Positions 8,011-16,542 are shown, numbered from the stretch's first letter. The stretch is 64,000 bases of DNA from CAIKHN01 sp964394565 (GCA_964394565.1 CAYMYA010000002.1:29168-93167), one strand, 5' to 3'. Program-made: numbers and translations. Notes: generated from the sequence alone by a model not told the origin.

Positions 8011-8862
8011 TTATTTCTTCTCTGGAGTTTCGGACTTTTGCTGTGCAGCCGTTGCCGCCAGCTCCTCCTTCGTCGCGTCGTCGATATCTTCAACCGCCGC
8101 TTTCGAGCTTTCTGCAAGCTTCACGTCATCCTCCGCATTCTTGCGCACGTCGGAAGCCGCCTTTGCGGTAGCGATTGCTTTCGCTTTTCCTTCTGTAACC
8201 GCTCCAGCGACCAACTTCGTCACAAGCTCCAAGCTTCCTACTGCATCGTCGTTCCCTGGAATCACGAAACGGATCCCCTTTGGGTTTACGTTGCTGTCCA
8301 CGAGCGCGATCATGGTCACGCCCATCGTGGTTGCTTCACGCACTGCAGTCTTTTCATGACGTGCGTCCAAAATAAACAGCGCGTCTGGCAACTTCGTCAA
8401 CGTGGAAATTCCACCAATCTTTCCTTCGAGCTCTTCAATCTCACGGGCAAACTGTAACTGTTCAAGCTTCGTGTACTTCTTCAATTCACCCTTCGCGGAT
8501 TTGTCTTTCAAATCCAAGTAGTGACGAATGATTTTTTGAATCTGCGCAAAGTTTGTGAGCGTTCCACCCAACCAACGTGTGTTGATGTATGGCATGCCAC
8601 ACGCTTTGGCGTATTCCTCAACAATTGGCTGTGCTTGGCGCTTGGTGCCAAGAAATACAATCGAACCGCCACGCGCTGCGACATCCGTCACGTACGCGAG
8701 TGCTTGCTCCAATTTTGCAGTTGTCTTCTCAACGTCAATAATGTGCACACCGCCCCGTTCGCCGTAAATGTACGGCTTCATCTTTGGGTGCCAACGGCTG
8801 GACTGGTGACCAAAGTGCACACCTGCCTTTAACATTTCTAACAGTGACGGCATCTTTGCCAT
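8011..8862 (-). CDS. rpsB: Ribosomal protein uS2
   Basis: 30S subunit protein. The 283-residue product opens PSLLEMLKAGVHFGHQSSRWHPKM and has KRQAQPIVEEYAKACGMPYINTRWLGGTLTNF and LDARHEKTAVREA, all uS2 signatures. A C-terminal tail rich in K, E and A (from about residue 235) goes beyond the core. AAAGGA lies 7 bases before the ATG. Upstream DNA runs into the scaffold gap, so promoter and leader are incomplete. Confidence 0.97.
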   Translation of the reverse strand: MAKMPSLLEMLKAGVHFGHQSSRWHPKMKPYIYGERGGVHIIDVEKTTAKLEQALAYVTDVAARGGSIVFLGTKRQAQPIVEEYAKACGMPYINTRWLGGTLTNFAQIQKIIRHYLDLKDKSAKGELKKYTKLEQLQFAREIEELEGKIGGISTLTKLPDALFILDARHEKTAVREATTMGVTMIALVDSNVNPKGIRFVIPGNDDAVGSLELVTKLVAGAVTEGKAKAIATAKAASDVRKNAEDDVKLAESSKAAVEDIDDATKEELAATAAQQKSETPEKK

Positions 8863-8970
8863 AGTGAAATCCTTTTAATCCTCGGCAATCTCGCCATCGC
8901 GGGCCCCGTCTGCGCAGGGAGGATCCGTTCGATGATGTATCGAGTGCCTGTGAAATTCTGATAAATAAGT
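8863..8970 (-). other. Incomplete 5' region of rpsB
   Basis: About 100 bases between the gap and rpsB. On the minus strand it reads through GGATCCTCCCTGCGCAGACG and GGGGCCCGCGATGGCGAG before the rpsB Shine-Dalgarno. None of the three frames continues the queA product convincingly, so this is probably rpsB leader or promoter, but without the missing bases nothing firmer can be said. Confidence 0.4.
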
Positions 8971-9070
8971 NNNNNNNNNNNNNNNNNNNNNNNNNNNNNN
9001 NNNNNNNNNNNNNNNNNNNNNNNNNNNNNNNNNNNNNNNNNNNNNNNNNNNNNNNNNNNNNNNNNNNNNN
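8971..9070. other. Scaffold gap (100 N)
   Basis: Exactly 100 unknown bases, the conventional filler for a gap of unknown size. It removes the last residues of queA and part of the rpsB upstream region. Confidence 0.99.
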
Positions 9071-10068
9071 CGAATAAACATCGCATCGCCGAAAGAGAAA
9101 AAGCGGTAGTGATGTGCGATAGCTTCTTGGTAAGCCGCAAGGACGTTTTCGCGGCCGGCGAAGGCGGAAACGAGCACGAGGAGGGTAGATTTCGGAAGAT
9201 GAAAATTCGTCATCATCGCATCAATGACATTGAACTCGAACCCTGGAGTAATGAAAATATTGAGTTCGCCGGAATAGGCGCTCAGGATCCCTCGGCATTC
9301 ATATACGCCCTCCAACACGCGCACCGTCGTGGTTCCGACGGCGATCACCCGTCGGCCTTCTGCTTTTGCGGCGTTAATGCGCATTGCCGTATCGGCATCG
9401 ATCTCAACATACTCGGCGTGCATGGTGTGGTCTTCGATGTGCTCGGTTTGCACGGGGCGGAAGGTGCCGATGCCCACGTGGAGCGTGACGTACTCGATCT
9501 GCACGCCTTTCGCCGCAATTGCATCGATGAGTTCCGGAGTGAAATGCAGCCCCGCGGTTGGCGCCGCAACGGAACCAACCGATGCTGCGTATACCGTTTG
9601 GTACTGCTCGGGGTGGCAAAGCTTAGCTTTAACATACGGCGGCGTTGGAATTGCGCCATGCTTTTCGCAGAACTCGAACGTTTCTGCCCCTGTCATTGCT
9701 GTATTAAACGTCACAATCCCGTCATCCGTCTTGGATGTCACAACAAAGTTAAAGCTTAGCTTTAACCCTGTGTGCAATTTCTTACTCCCCTTCACCAGCG
9801 CATCAATCTCGCCATCGCGCACTTTGAGCACAAACACCTCAAACCCGTCGATCATGAGTCGGGCTTTGAATACCTTTGATCGATTAAACACGAGCACATC
9901 GCCGGCATGGAGTTCGTCGACGATGCTCGAAAATCGCTCCCGATGCTGCATCGCGCCCGTCTCCCGATCAAGTACAAGCAGCCTCGAAGCATCCCGCGGC
10001 TCGGCCGGAACCTGGGCAATGAGCTCCTCCGGCAAGTCATAATCAAATTCCGTCACCGGTGTGGGCAT
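9071..10068 (-). CDS. queA: S-adenosylmethionine:tRNA ribosyltransferase-isomerase, 3' end in gap
   Basis: QueA transfers the ribosyl part of SAM to make epoxyqueuosine in tRNA. The 332 visible residues run from TEFDYDLPEELIAQVPAEPRDASRLLVLDR to RFFSFGDAMFIR, which is almost the family's C-terminus, so only a few residues are missing. Other motifs are VAAPTAGLHFTPEL, LHVGIGTFRPVQ and MMTNFHLPKSTLLVLVSAFAG. The gene contains two identical 16-base words at 9618-9633 and 9751-9766 that resemble the tandem array after murD. The start ATG at 10066-10068 lies 9 bases after a good -10 box. Confidence 0.93.
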
Positions 10069-10077
10069 ACGCGCAAT

Positions 10078-10106
10078 ATTCTAGGCTAATCCTTGCCAAA
10101 AATCAA
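10078..10106 (-). promoter_or_regulatory. Promoter for queA
   Basis: On the minus strand TTGATT, a 17-base spacer and TAGAAT, with the -10 box ending 9 bases before the queA ATG. The transcript would have a leader of only 2-3 bases. Confidence 0.5.
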
Positions 10107-10165
10107 AATTTATAAAACGATTTTAATGGTTTCGATCCAACGCCATATATTCCAACGAGGCTACC

Positions 10166-10519
10166 GTGACCAATACCGAAATCCGCTTCCTCCTCCAGAT
10201 CATCCTCCTCCTCTTGGTCTTGGGTGTGCCGCCCCTGACCATATGGATCGGAAAGACCCTCCGGAATCTCCGGGGGTGGCAGTGGACCGCGGCACCGTTT
10301 CTGTTCACCGTCGCCTTCCTCATGATCACCTTCACTACGACCGGAGTGCAAACGGTGCTGAAGATCGACTTCGGTTGGGACGAATCAATCGCCAACAACG
10401 TCGGTCTGATCTTCTATAGCGCCCACATGATCATCTTTGTATGGTATGCCAGAGGAGGGAAACCCCTGTCGGAGGGCGAGAAGGCTCAGAAGGACAACGG
10501 GCAAGGCTCCACCGCATAG
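10166..10519 (+). CDS. Small membrane protein of GC-rich cassette A, unknown
   Basis: I do not recognise this 117-residue protein. It starts with GTG (GAGG five bases before it) as TNTEIRFLLQIILLLLVLG and has three hydrophobic segments, about residues 8-28, 42-62 and 76-95, then a short charged tail (GKPLSEGEKAQKD). Codons nearly always end in C or G (runs of CTC and ATC), unlike queA and rpmE beside it. It is a single-gene unit on the plus strand between the minus-strand queA and the rpmE promoter, followed by its own GC-rich hairpin. Three other units in the window share this design. Confidence 0.65.
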   Translation: MTNTEIRFLLQIILLLLVLGVPPLTIWIGKTLRNLRGWQWTAAPFLFTVAFLMITFTTTGVQTVLKIDFGWDESIANNVGLIFYSAHMIIFVWYARGGKPLSEGEKAQKDNGQGSTA

Positions 10520-10535
10520 TCAGCTCATCACGCTC

Positions 10536-10560
10536 GCGCCCCGGACGGATCCCGGGGCGC
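10536..10560 (+). terminator. GC-rich hairpin closing cassette A
   Basis: A 9-bp stem GCGCCCCGG/CCGGGGCGC with a 7-base loop, 16 bases after the stop codon. The T-tract behind it is poor (GTCGTCGTTTGTG). Confidence 0.55.
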
Positions 10561-10594
10561 GTCGTCGTTTGTGAGGACAATTCACCGCCAATCT

Positions 10595-10623
10595 TTGACA
10601 AAAAAGCCCAGCTCCGCTACTAT
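10595..10623 (+). promoter_or_regulatory. Promoter for rpmE
   Basis: A perfect TTGACA at 10595-10600, 17-base spacer and TACTAT at 10618-10623. It lies 46 bases before the chosen rpmE start. Confidence 0.75.
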
Positions 10624-10669
10624 TTGGCCACTTAATACCGCTGTATTCAAAGCAGCGCAACTCCCTTTT

Positions 10670-10981
10670 ATGAAGGCAGGAATCCATCCAGAGTACTTCG
10701 ATTCAACCATCACCTGTGCGTGCGGCGCCGTGTACAAAACCGGCTCAAGCATGGAAACAATTGCGATTGAATTGTGCAGCGCATGCCACCCATTCTTTAC
10801 GGGAAAGCAGAAAATTTTGGACACCGCGCGCCGCGTGGAGAAGTTCACTGCAAAGGGCGACAAGAAGGCGGCAACCGTGAAGACGGCAAAGGACAAAGCC
10901 GCAGAACGTGCAGCGCGCGCAAGCGCAAAGGCCGCAAAGAAAGCAAACAGCGATACATCGATCAAATCGGTTTCGCGTTAG
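10670..10981 (+). CDS. rpmE: Ribosomal protein bL31 with basic tail
   Basis: The 103-residue product starts MKAGIHPEYFDSTITCACGAVYKTGS and has CSACHPFFTGKQKILDTARRVEKF. The cysteines in TCACG and CSAC plus a histidine suggest the zinc-binding form of bL31. About 40 residues at the C-terminus are rich in K and A (AKDKAAERAARASAKAAKKA), an extension beyond the usual 70 residues. The start is fixed by homology and by the promoter upstream; a longer reading frame would start inside the promoter. Confidence 0.93.
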   Translation: MKAGIHPEYFDSTITCACGAVYKTGSSMETIAIELCSACHPFFTGKQKILDTARRVEKFTAKGDKKAATVKTAKDKAAERAARASAKAAKKANSDTSIKSVSR

Positions 10982-11026
10982 ACGTCAGCGTGGAAACACT
11001 TCGTCGCAAGGCGGAGTGTTTTCATT

Positions 11027-11032
11027 TATACT
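11027..11032 (+). promoter_or_regulatory. -10 box for prfA, leaderless arrangement
   Basis: TATACT ends 6 bases before the prfA ATG, so transcription should start at or next to the start codon. The -35 region is weak. Confidence 0.45.
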
Positions 11033-11038
11033 TCTTCT

Positions 11039-12130
11039 ATGGACTACACAAACGTCATCGCGGATAAACGGGCAGAAAAAGCCAAGCTTGAAGCCAGTCT
11101 CATGGACCAGGCCGTTCTTGGGAGTCCACGAAAACTCCGGGAAGTAAATGCGGAGTACCAGCGCATCAGCCGCGTGGTAGACGTTGCAACAGCGTACGAA
11201 TCTGCGGCGCGCAAACTTGAGCACGCAACGGCAGCGTTGCAAGATGCCGACGAGGATGTCCGAACGATGGCAAGCGAAGAAGTCGCGCTGCTTGAAGCGC
11301 AAATCCCCGCGCTTGAGCAAGCCCTAGAACTCGCGCTCATCCCCGCAGATCCTATCGATAACCACGATGCTATTGTGGAAATTCGCGCCGGCACCGGTGG
11401 TGACGAAGCTGCACTCTTTGCATCCGATCTCTACCGCATGTACACCCGTTATGCCGAACGGCATGGATGGAAATTCGTAATTGTTTCGCAAAGTCAAAAC
11501 GATCTCGGCGGGTTTAAAGAAGTCATCATTGAAATTCAGGGCGACGGTGCATACGGAACCATGAAACTCGAAAGCGGCGTACACCGCGTGCAGCGCGTGC
11601 CATCCACCGAAAAAGCTGGCCGTATTCATACCTCTACCGCAACTGTTGCAGTATTACCGAAACTCGAACACGAGGAATTTGAAATCAATCCGAAAGATCT
11701 CACCATTGAAGCAACAACGAGCCAGGGTGCAGGCGGACAATCCGTGAACACCACGTACAGCGCGGTGCGCATGGTACACGTCCCAACGGGCATCACGGTG
11801 TACTGTCAGGACGAGCGTTCGTTTAGTCAGAACAAGGAGCGTGCGCTCGGCGTGATGCGTGCCCGCGTGTTCGCGTTCGAAGAAGAAAAAAAGCGTGCAG
11901 CGCTTTCCGCAAACCGCAAAGATCAAATTGGTTCGGGAGAACGATCAGAAAAAATTCGTACGTACAATTTCCCGCAGGATCGCGTCACGGATCACCGGGT
12001 AAAACAATCCTGGCACGGCATTCCAAATTTGCTCGATGGTGATTTGGAAGAAATCCTCACCACACTCAAAATGGCGGCACGCGATGCAAAATTCGGCGAG
12101 CTGTCCAGCGACAATGAAGACGATGAGTAA
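11039..12130 (+). CDS. prfA: Peptide chain release factor 1
   Basis: Reads UAA/UAG stops and triggers peptide release. The 363-residue protein has the GGQ catalytic loop in TSQGAGGQSVNTTYSAVR (family GGQHVN) and, at the stop-codon reading position, RVPSTEKAGRIHTS, i.e. PST where E. coli RF1 has PAT, which still separates it from RF2 (SPF). The C-terminal KIRTYNFPQDRVTDHR is also typical. The next gene is the methyltransferase that modifies the GGQ glutamine, 2 bases downstream. Confidence 0.95.
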   Translation: MDYTNVIADKRAEKAKLEASLMDQAVLGSPRKLREVNAEYQRISRVVDVATAYESAARKLEHATAALQDADEDVRTMASEEVALLEAQIPALEQALELALIPADPIDNHDAIVEIRAGTGGDEAALFASDLYRMYTRYAERHGWKFVIVSQSQNDLGGFKEVIIEIQGDGAYGTMKLESGVHRVQRVPSTEKAGRIHTSTATVAVLPKLEHEEFEINPKDLTIEATTSQGAGGQSVNTTYSAVRMVHVPTGITVYCQDERSFSQNKERALGVMRARVFAFEEEKKRAALSANRKDQIGSGERSEKIRTYNFPQDRVTDHRVKQSWHGIPNLLDGDLEEILTTLKMAARDAKFGELSSDNEDDE

Positions 12131-12132
12131 CT

Positions 12133-13047
12133 ATGCACGGGGCGATGACCATTCTTGAGCTCCTTTCGTGGGCCGGCGACGTACTCAAAGCCGCCGACGG
12201 AACACGAAACGTCCCACAAAATGCCCGACTTGATGCACAAGTTCTTCTTTCTCATGTGCTCGGCGTCAACAGTGCGTATTTATTTACGCATGGCGACGAA
12301 GCGGTACCACTCACGCGCGTGGAAACGTATCAACGGTACATTGCACGGCGCGCACGGCATGAGCCTGTAGCGTACATCACGCAAACAAAAGCCTTCTTCG
12401 GTCGCGACTTTTTTGTCAATCACCACGTCCTCATTCCCCGTCCTGACAGTGAAGTCATCGTGGAACACGCGCTTGCTCTCGTCCACTCACCTTCCGTCGA
12501 AAGCCAAACCACGGTGATCGATCTCGGCACAGGAAGCGGTGCCATTGCGATCACACTTGCACTCGAATCCCACGCGCCAACCATTGCGGTCGACGTCAGT
12601 CCGAACGCCATTTCTGTTGCAAAACACAACGCAAAAACGCTCGGTGCACAGCTCGCAATTGTGCATGGTAACCTTTTTGCCCCAATTGCCGCCATTACTC
12701 CCCCACCAAGTGAACACTTCGTCATCACCGCAAACCTGCCGTACCTCACACCCTGGCAATGGGAAGCACTCGATCCCGATGTACGTGACTATGAACCAAA
12801 ACTCGCGCTCCTCGGCGGCGCGGATGGGCTCGCACTATACGACGAGCTCTGCGTGCAGCTCAAAACATATCTCCACGAACAATCCCGCCGCGGCCACAGA
12901 ATCACCATCGATCTTCTGATTGAAATCGACGCCTCACAAAAACTCACCGCCCCCGCACTCCTGCACGAACATTTCCCAGATGCCCATATCACCGTCGTCC
13001 CCGATCTCGCAAACAAAGAACGCGTGGTCATTGCGTCAATGCGATAA
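12133..13047 (+). CDS. prmC: Release-factor glutamine methyltransferase
   Basis: PrmC/HemK methylates the glutamine of the GGQ motif in release factors. The 304-residue protein has an N-terminal helical domain (LLSWAGDVLKAADGTRN...RLDAQVLLSHVLG), EPVAYITQTKAFFGRDFFV, the SAM site VIDLGTGSGAIAITLAL and then ITANLPYLTP. The expected NPPY motif is NLPY here, a change in the catalytic loop. ATG at 12133 follows the prfA stop by 2 bases; an ATG 12 bases later is also possible. Confidence 0.92.
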   Translation: MHGAMTILELLSWAGDVLKAADGTRNVPQNARLDAQVLLSHVLGVNSAYLFTHGDEAVPLTRVETYQRYIARRARHEPVAYITQTKAFFGRDFFVNHHVLIPRPDSEVIVEHALALVHSPSVESQTTVIDLGTGSGAIAITLALESHAPTIAVDVSPNAISVAKHNAKTLGAQLAIVHGNLFAPIAAITPPPSEHFVITANLPYLTPWQWEALDPDVRDYEPKLALLGGADGLALYDELCVQLKTYLHEQSRRGHRITIDLLIEIDASQKLTAPALLHEHFPDAHITVVPDLANKERVVIASMR

Positions 13048-13057
13048 TTCACATGAA

Positions 13058-13200
13058 ATGCCGTCGAAAAGATGACGAGGGTAATGTTTTGTAGCGAGCG
13101 TGACAGCCGACCCAGCCACAGGTGAGCGAAGCGAACCGTCGTGGCGTGGAGAGACCCGCGCACAGCGGAAAAACACTACCCGGAGTCATCTCGACGGCAT
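13058..13200. repeat. 143-base imperfect inverted repeat between convergent genes
   Basis: The ends ATGCCGTCGA and TCGACGGCAT are exact inverted copies; the next 20 or so bases on each side (GATGAC, GGGTA, TGTTTT and their partners) also pair with small gaps. The middle holds GGTGAGCGAAGCGAACC. It exactly fills the space between the prmC stop (13047) and the DUF3048 stop (13208). It could be a two-way terminator, although T-tracts are weak, or a small palindromic mobile element. Confidence 0.6.
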
Positions 13201-13207
13201 ATCTTCA

Positions 13208-14314
13208 CTATCGCGTTGGTCCAGTTTTTTGTTCGGACACACTAAGGCGTTCGAGTGTGTCAATAATCTCGATCCACGTTGTTCCGGCATTCATGACGAT
13301 TTCGTTTCCTGCGTCGTCAAAAAATCGCAGCCGCTCTTTCGCGCTCAGCTTTTCCCATGTTCCGACGATTTCGATACCATTGTGAAAAAGATGCATTTCA
13401 CCAGTGCCGATCGTGACCAACTCTTTTCTTCCCTTATCGTCACCCGCGATCACATCGACGGACGTTTCAACGACGACGACGTTATCTGCACCGTAAACAT
13501 TCCCCCCCTGTTTACGAATATACAAATTTCCTGCTGGGTCATACACCCAGTCAACGTTATATCCTGAACTATTGGACCAATCGAGGTGAATCACTGAAGC
13601 CGCTGCGCTTGCGGAAGTGCCGTCCACAAACTGCCACACATCATATTCCGGCACATCATGCGCATATCGTTCACGCATTTCACTCATCGCACGCCGTAAA
13701 TCCTCCGTCGTGGTGTACACGTTGTGCGGCGCATACCGCGTCAGTTCATTCCGATAAAAATATTCGCTTTGAAAAAACTGATCGAGATCCATCACACCGC
13801 CCTCACGAATACGCTCAAGGGCCTGCGGTGAGCCACCGACGTGCGCATATATTCCGTCGAGTTCAGCATTCCAATCTAAAAAATAGTCACGCGCCGAACG
13901 CACGGGGCCGATTTTTTCTACATCCTGTTCTTCCGAAAAGAACGCGAGAAACCTGGGAATATTTCCTTCTACCGGTGCTTCAAACACCAAAAACGCTTCA
14001 TCCACGCCGGAAAGTGGCCATGCATCAGCAGCATTTTCGATCATCACACCAAACACCTGCGGCAACTGAGAAAACTCTTCAGGGACAACTTCACCGGTCA
14101 GCGAATGACGAGATACCGCGTCGATCGTCGTCGGCACAACAATGTCCGTTGGTTCCTTGGGATTTCGATACGCAATACTTGCGACGAGTACAATCAGCGC
14201 ACCGCACAGTGTGACGCTTGCCACAACAATATTCTTTCGTGTGCCATGCATTTTCCACCACTTCAACAGCTGTTTCTGTTTTGCGCGAAGAAATGTGTGC
14301 CAATGAACAGTCAT
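13208..14314 (-). CDS. DUF3048 (YerB-like) membrane-anchored protein
   Basis: The 368-residue product has one membrane helix at about residues 29-48 (IVVASVTLCGALIVLVASIA) and an outside domain with VFGVMIENAADAWPLSGVDEAFLVFEAPVEGNIPRF and KIGPVRSARDYFLDWNAELDGIYAHVGGSP. These match DUF3048, the family of the Bacillus lipoprotein YerB, of unknown function. The start is the ATG at 14312-14314, 9 bases after an extended -10 box; longer reading frames would run through the rplY terminator. Confidence 0.85.
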   Translation of the reverse strand: MTVHWHTFLRAKQKQLLKWWKMHGTRKNIVVASVTLCGALIVLVASIAYRNPKEPTDIVVPTTIDAVSRHSLTGEVVPEEFSQLPQVFGVMIENAADAWPLSGVDEAFLVFEAPVEGNIPRFLAFFSEEQDVEKIGPVRSARDYFLDWNAELDGIYAHVGGSPQALERIREGGVMDLDQFFQSEYFYRNELTRYAPHNVYTTTEDLRRAMSEMRERYAHDVPEYDVWQFVDGTSASAAASVIHLDWSNSSGYNVDWVYDPAGNLYIRKQGGNVYGADNVVVVETSVDVIAGDDKGRKELVTIGTGEMHLFHNGIEIVGTWEKLSAKERLRFFDDAGNEIVMNAGTTWIEIIDTLERLSVSEQKTGPTR

Positions 14315-14323
14315 AGAGCCATC

Positions 14324-14332
14324 ATTGTAACA
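14324..14332 (-). promoter_or_regulatory. Extended -10 promoter for the DUF3048 gene
   Basis: TGTTACAAT on the minus strand, 9 bases before the ATG; the implied leader is 2-3 bases. Confidence 0.45.
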
Positions 14333-14361
14333 AAAATCGCCCCGCCTTTCGACGGGACGAT
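14332..14361 (-). terminator. Terminator after rplY
   Basis: Stem ATCGTCCCG/CGGGGCGAT (with one G-U pair) followed by TTTTTG on the minus strand, just past the rplY stop. The U-tract runs straight into the next promoter. Confidence 0.7.
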
Positions 14362-14369
14362 GTTTAAAA

Positions 14370-15041
14370 CTATTTTTTCGCTTCGTCGCCAGCTGTACCT
14401 TCTTCATCCTTCTTCTCTGTGGTGACTTCCACCTTAGAAACATCAAGTTCCACCGCAGCATCAAGCGACGCGAGCTCTTCCTCGGAGCGTGGCGGCTGTA
14501 CAGACGCCACCGCGGTTTCACCGTCTGCCATGACCTCGATACCTTCTGGAATCACGAGGTCACCAACCCGAATAATGTCTTCAAATGTCGCCAACGAAGA
14601 AACGTCAACGTCGATGTGCGACACAAGTGCATTTGGCAAACTCTTCACGTCAAGGTCTTCCAACGATTGCAGTAATGTCCCACCAAGTGCCTTCACTGCA
14701 AGAGCTTCTCCCACAAGTTCCAAACGGATCTTTGCTTCAATTTTCTGGTTTGGATCAACTGCGCGAAAATCGATGTGCGTCACAAAATCATTCAATGGAT
14801 TGCGCTGCACTTCGCCAATCAGAACCTGGAAGACCTTCTCTCCAACCGTGAGATCCACGACGGTGCTCGAACCGGCAGCTGCAAAAACTTTAATAAATGC
14901 ATTGCGGTCTACCGTGAGGTTTGTTGGCTCAGTACCGAAGCCGTACACGACACATGGAACGCTACCTGCCTGACGAAGCACATCTGTTTTGCGACCGACG
15001 AGATCCCGAAGGGTCGCGGTAAGGGTGGTGTGGTTCTGCAT
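14370..15041 (-). CDS. rplY: Ribosomal protein bL25 (CTC form)
   Basis: 5S rRNA-binding protein. The 223-residue product has the L25 domain (TLTATLRDLVGRKTDVLRQAGSVPCVVYG) and the C-terminal TL5/CTC beta domain (HIDVDVSSLATFEDIIRVGDLVIPEGIEV), ending in an acidic tail. I start it at the ATG at 15039-15041 (MQNHTT): an ATG 18 bases earlier overlaps the -10 box of a perfect-spaced promoter and so would not be transcribed. Confidence 0.92.
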   Translation of the reverse strand: MQNHTTLTATLRDLVGRKTDVLRQAGSVPCVVYGFGTEPTNLTVDRNAFIKVFAAAGSSTVVDLTVGEKVFQVLIGEVQRNPLNDFVTHIDFRAVDPNQKIEAKIRLELVGEALAVKALGGTLLQSLEDLDVKSLPNALVSHIDVDVSSLATFEDIIRVGDLVIPEGIEVMADGETAVASVQPPRSEEELASLDAAVELDVSKVEVTTEKKDEEGTAGDEAKK

Positions 15042-15052
15042 AGATGGGGCAT

Positions 15053-15081
15053 ATTTCATCCAATCCTAGCCCTTTTGTCAA
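15053..15081 (-). promoter_or_regulatory. Promoter for rplY that decides its start
   Basis: On the minus strand TTGACA (15081-15076), 17 bases, TGAAAT (15058-15053). The expected start point lies about 5 bases before the ATG at 15041. Confidence 0.6.
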
Positions 15082-15116
15082 CTCAATCGGTTGAATTCTG
15101 GGGAAAGGTGCGGTTC

Positions 15117-15413
15117 CTATGGGTTTTTTTGAGACAAGAGCTCGTGGGCCCTCAGGACGTCGTCGAGTGAAATTTTTGGTTTTTCTAAAAATCGCTTCGC
15201 ATCCGCGGCATCACAATCGATAAAAATTCCCACACACGCCACATGCTCTGCACGCCGCTCAATCGCAAAAAGCATCGCACGACGGCAGCCAAAACACGTC
15301 GCGTGCAATAGCTCCGTCCCTGGCGCACGCGAAAGCTCACGCACTCGCTCACCATCATAAGGCAGAGAGCAAAATGGACACTTTGAAATGGGTTGAATCA
15401 TACGTTTAGACAT
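15117..15413 (-). CDS. Small zinc-ribbon protein
   Basis: A 98-residue protein of unknown function. ISKCPFCSLPYDGERV and, later, LLHATCFGCRRAMLF give two CxxC pairs that would hold one zinc. The rest is soluble and ends LDDVLRAHELLSQKNP. The start ATG at 15411-15413 overlaps the rodA stop by 8 bases, so the two are co-translated. A role tied to cell-wall growth is only suggested by position. Confidence 0.7.
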   Translation of the reverse strand: MSKRMIQPISKCPFCSLPYDGERVRELSRAPGTELLHATCFGCRRAMLFAIERRAEHVACVGIFIDCDAADAKRFLEKPKISLDDVLRAHELLSQKNP

Positions 15414-16515
15414 GATCAGCTGGGTGCAACCGAACCGCAACCGACTGCACCATACCAAAAAATACAAAAGAAAGCAGCAACGAGCTCCCACCGTAACTCA
15501 CAAATGGTAACGCAACGCCCGTCGCTGGCATCAGGGAAACATTTGCACCGACGTGCACAATAACCTCCGTAAGAATCACGGAACACGCACCGATACAAAT
15601 ATATGCCCCGAACGTGTCATGTGCACGCCGAGCAATAACGATCATGCGCCAAAACACCACGATAAACGCAAGGAATAACAAACAGACCCCCACAAACCCC
15701 AATTCCTCCGCAATCACTGCAAACACAAAATCTGTCTGACTTTCCGGTAAAAATCGCAATTGACTTTGACTCCCGTCGCCCAACCCTCTCCCCCACAACC
15801 CACCTGATCCAATCGCGATCTTTGCTTGAATGACATTGTATCCCGTCACGAGCGGATCGCGCGATGGATCCAGGAACGTCAGCACTCGATTCTTTTGATA
15901 TTCTTGAAACACTCCAAACCACCCCACGATCGCAACAACCGAAACTGCCACAACGAGCACTGCCACTTGCGACCACCGAATCCCCGCAAACAATACAAAA
16001 ATCCCCCACATCCCAATGAAAAGCGCAGCTCCTCCAAGATCCGGCTGAAGCATAAGGAGTCCGACTGGTGCAGCAACAAGTCCACCACTGACTGCTACGT
16101 CGCGCCAACTGCACTGACGTTTCGCGCGATGACTAAAATAATACGCAAGCATCACCACAAGCGTAACCTTCATCAACTCCACCGGCTGAAACGCGAATCC
16201 TCCCACCACAAACCATCCCGTCGATCCATTCAATGTCCGGCCGAACATCAGCACCGCCACTAATAACGCCATCCCCAAACCATACAGCCCGTGCGCGGCG
16301 TACCGCATCATGTGATAATTTGTCGTCGCAATCACCGCACTCGCGACGACACCAATACCAAGTGCAATAGCCTGCTTCTCCAGAAAAACATTTTCCGATC
16401 CTCGGGAAAGTTCAATAGAAAAAATGGCGGAAAATCCAAATGCCACCAATACCGCAATCCCAATTGCGAAAAAGACATCACCTTTTTTCAGAACACCAAT
16501 ATCAAATACTGCCAT
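15406..16515 (-). CDS. rodA: RodA-type SEDS peptidoglycan glycosyltransferase
   Basis: SEDS protein that polymerises lipid II into glycan strands, in the plasma membrane. The 369-residue protein has about ten hydrophobic segments and family motifs STGWFVVGGFAFQPVELMK, LMLQPDLGGA, EYQKNRVLTFLDPSRDP, the GLWGRGLGDGSQSQLRFLPE loop and QTDFVFAVIAEELGFVG, followed by PFVSYGGSSLL near the end. DPSRDP and length favour RodA over FtsW. It shares an operon with the hypothetical membrane protein upstream and the zinc-ribbon protein downstream. Confidence 0.92.
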   Translation of the reverse strand: MAVFDIGVLKKGDVFFAIGIAVLVAFGFSAIFSIELSRGSENVFLEKQAIALGIGVVASAVIATTNYHMMRYAAHGLYGLGMALLVAVLMFGRTLNGSTGWFVVGGFAFQPVELMKVTLVVMLAYYFSHRAKRQCSWRDVAVSGGLVAAPVGLLMLQPDLGGAALFIGMWGIFVLFAGIRWSQVAVLVVAVSVVAIVGWFGVFQEYQKNRVLTFLDPSRDPLVTGYNVIQAKIAIGSGGLWGRGLGDGSQSQLRFLPESQTDFVFAVIAEELGFVGVCLLFLAFIVVFWRMIVIARRAHDTFGAYICIGACSVILTEVIVHVGANVSLMPATGVALPFVSYGGSSLLLSFVFFGMVQSVAVRLHPADHV

Positions 16516-16542
16516 AGCTCATGAAAACGTAGACCCCTCAGG

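Noticed and set aside
11041..11050. UGA recoding
   Set aside because: Many genes end cleanly in TGA (for example gap and the PaaX-like gene) and no in-frame TGA interrupts conserved domains.
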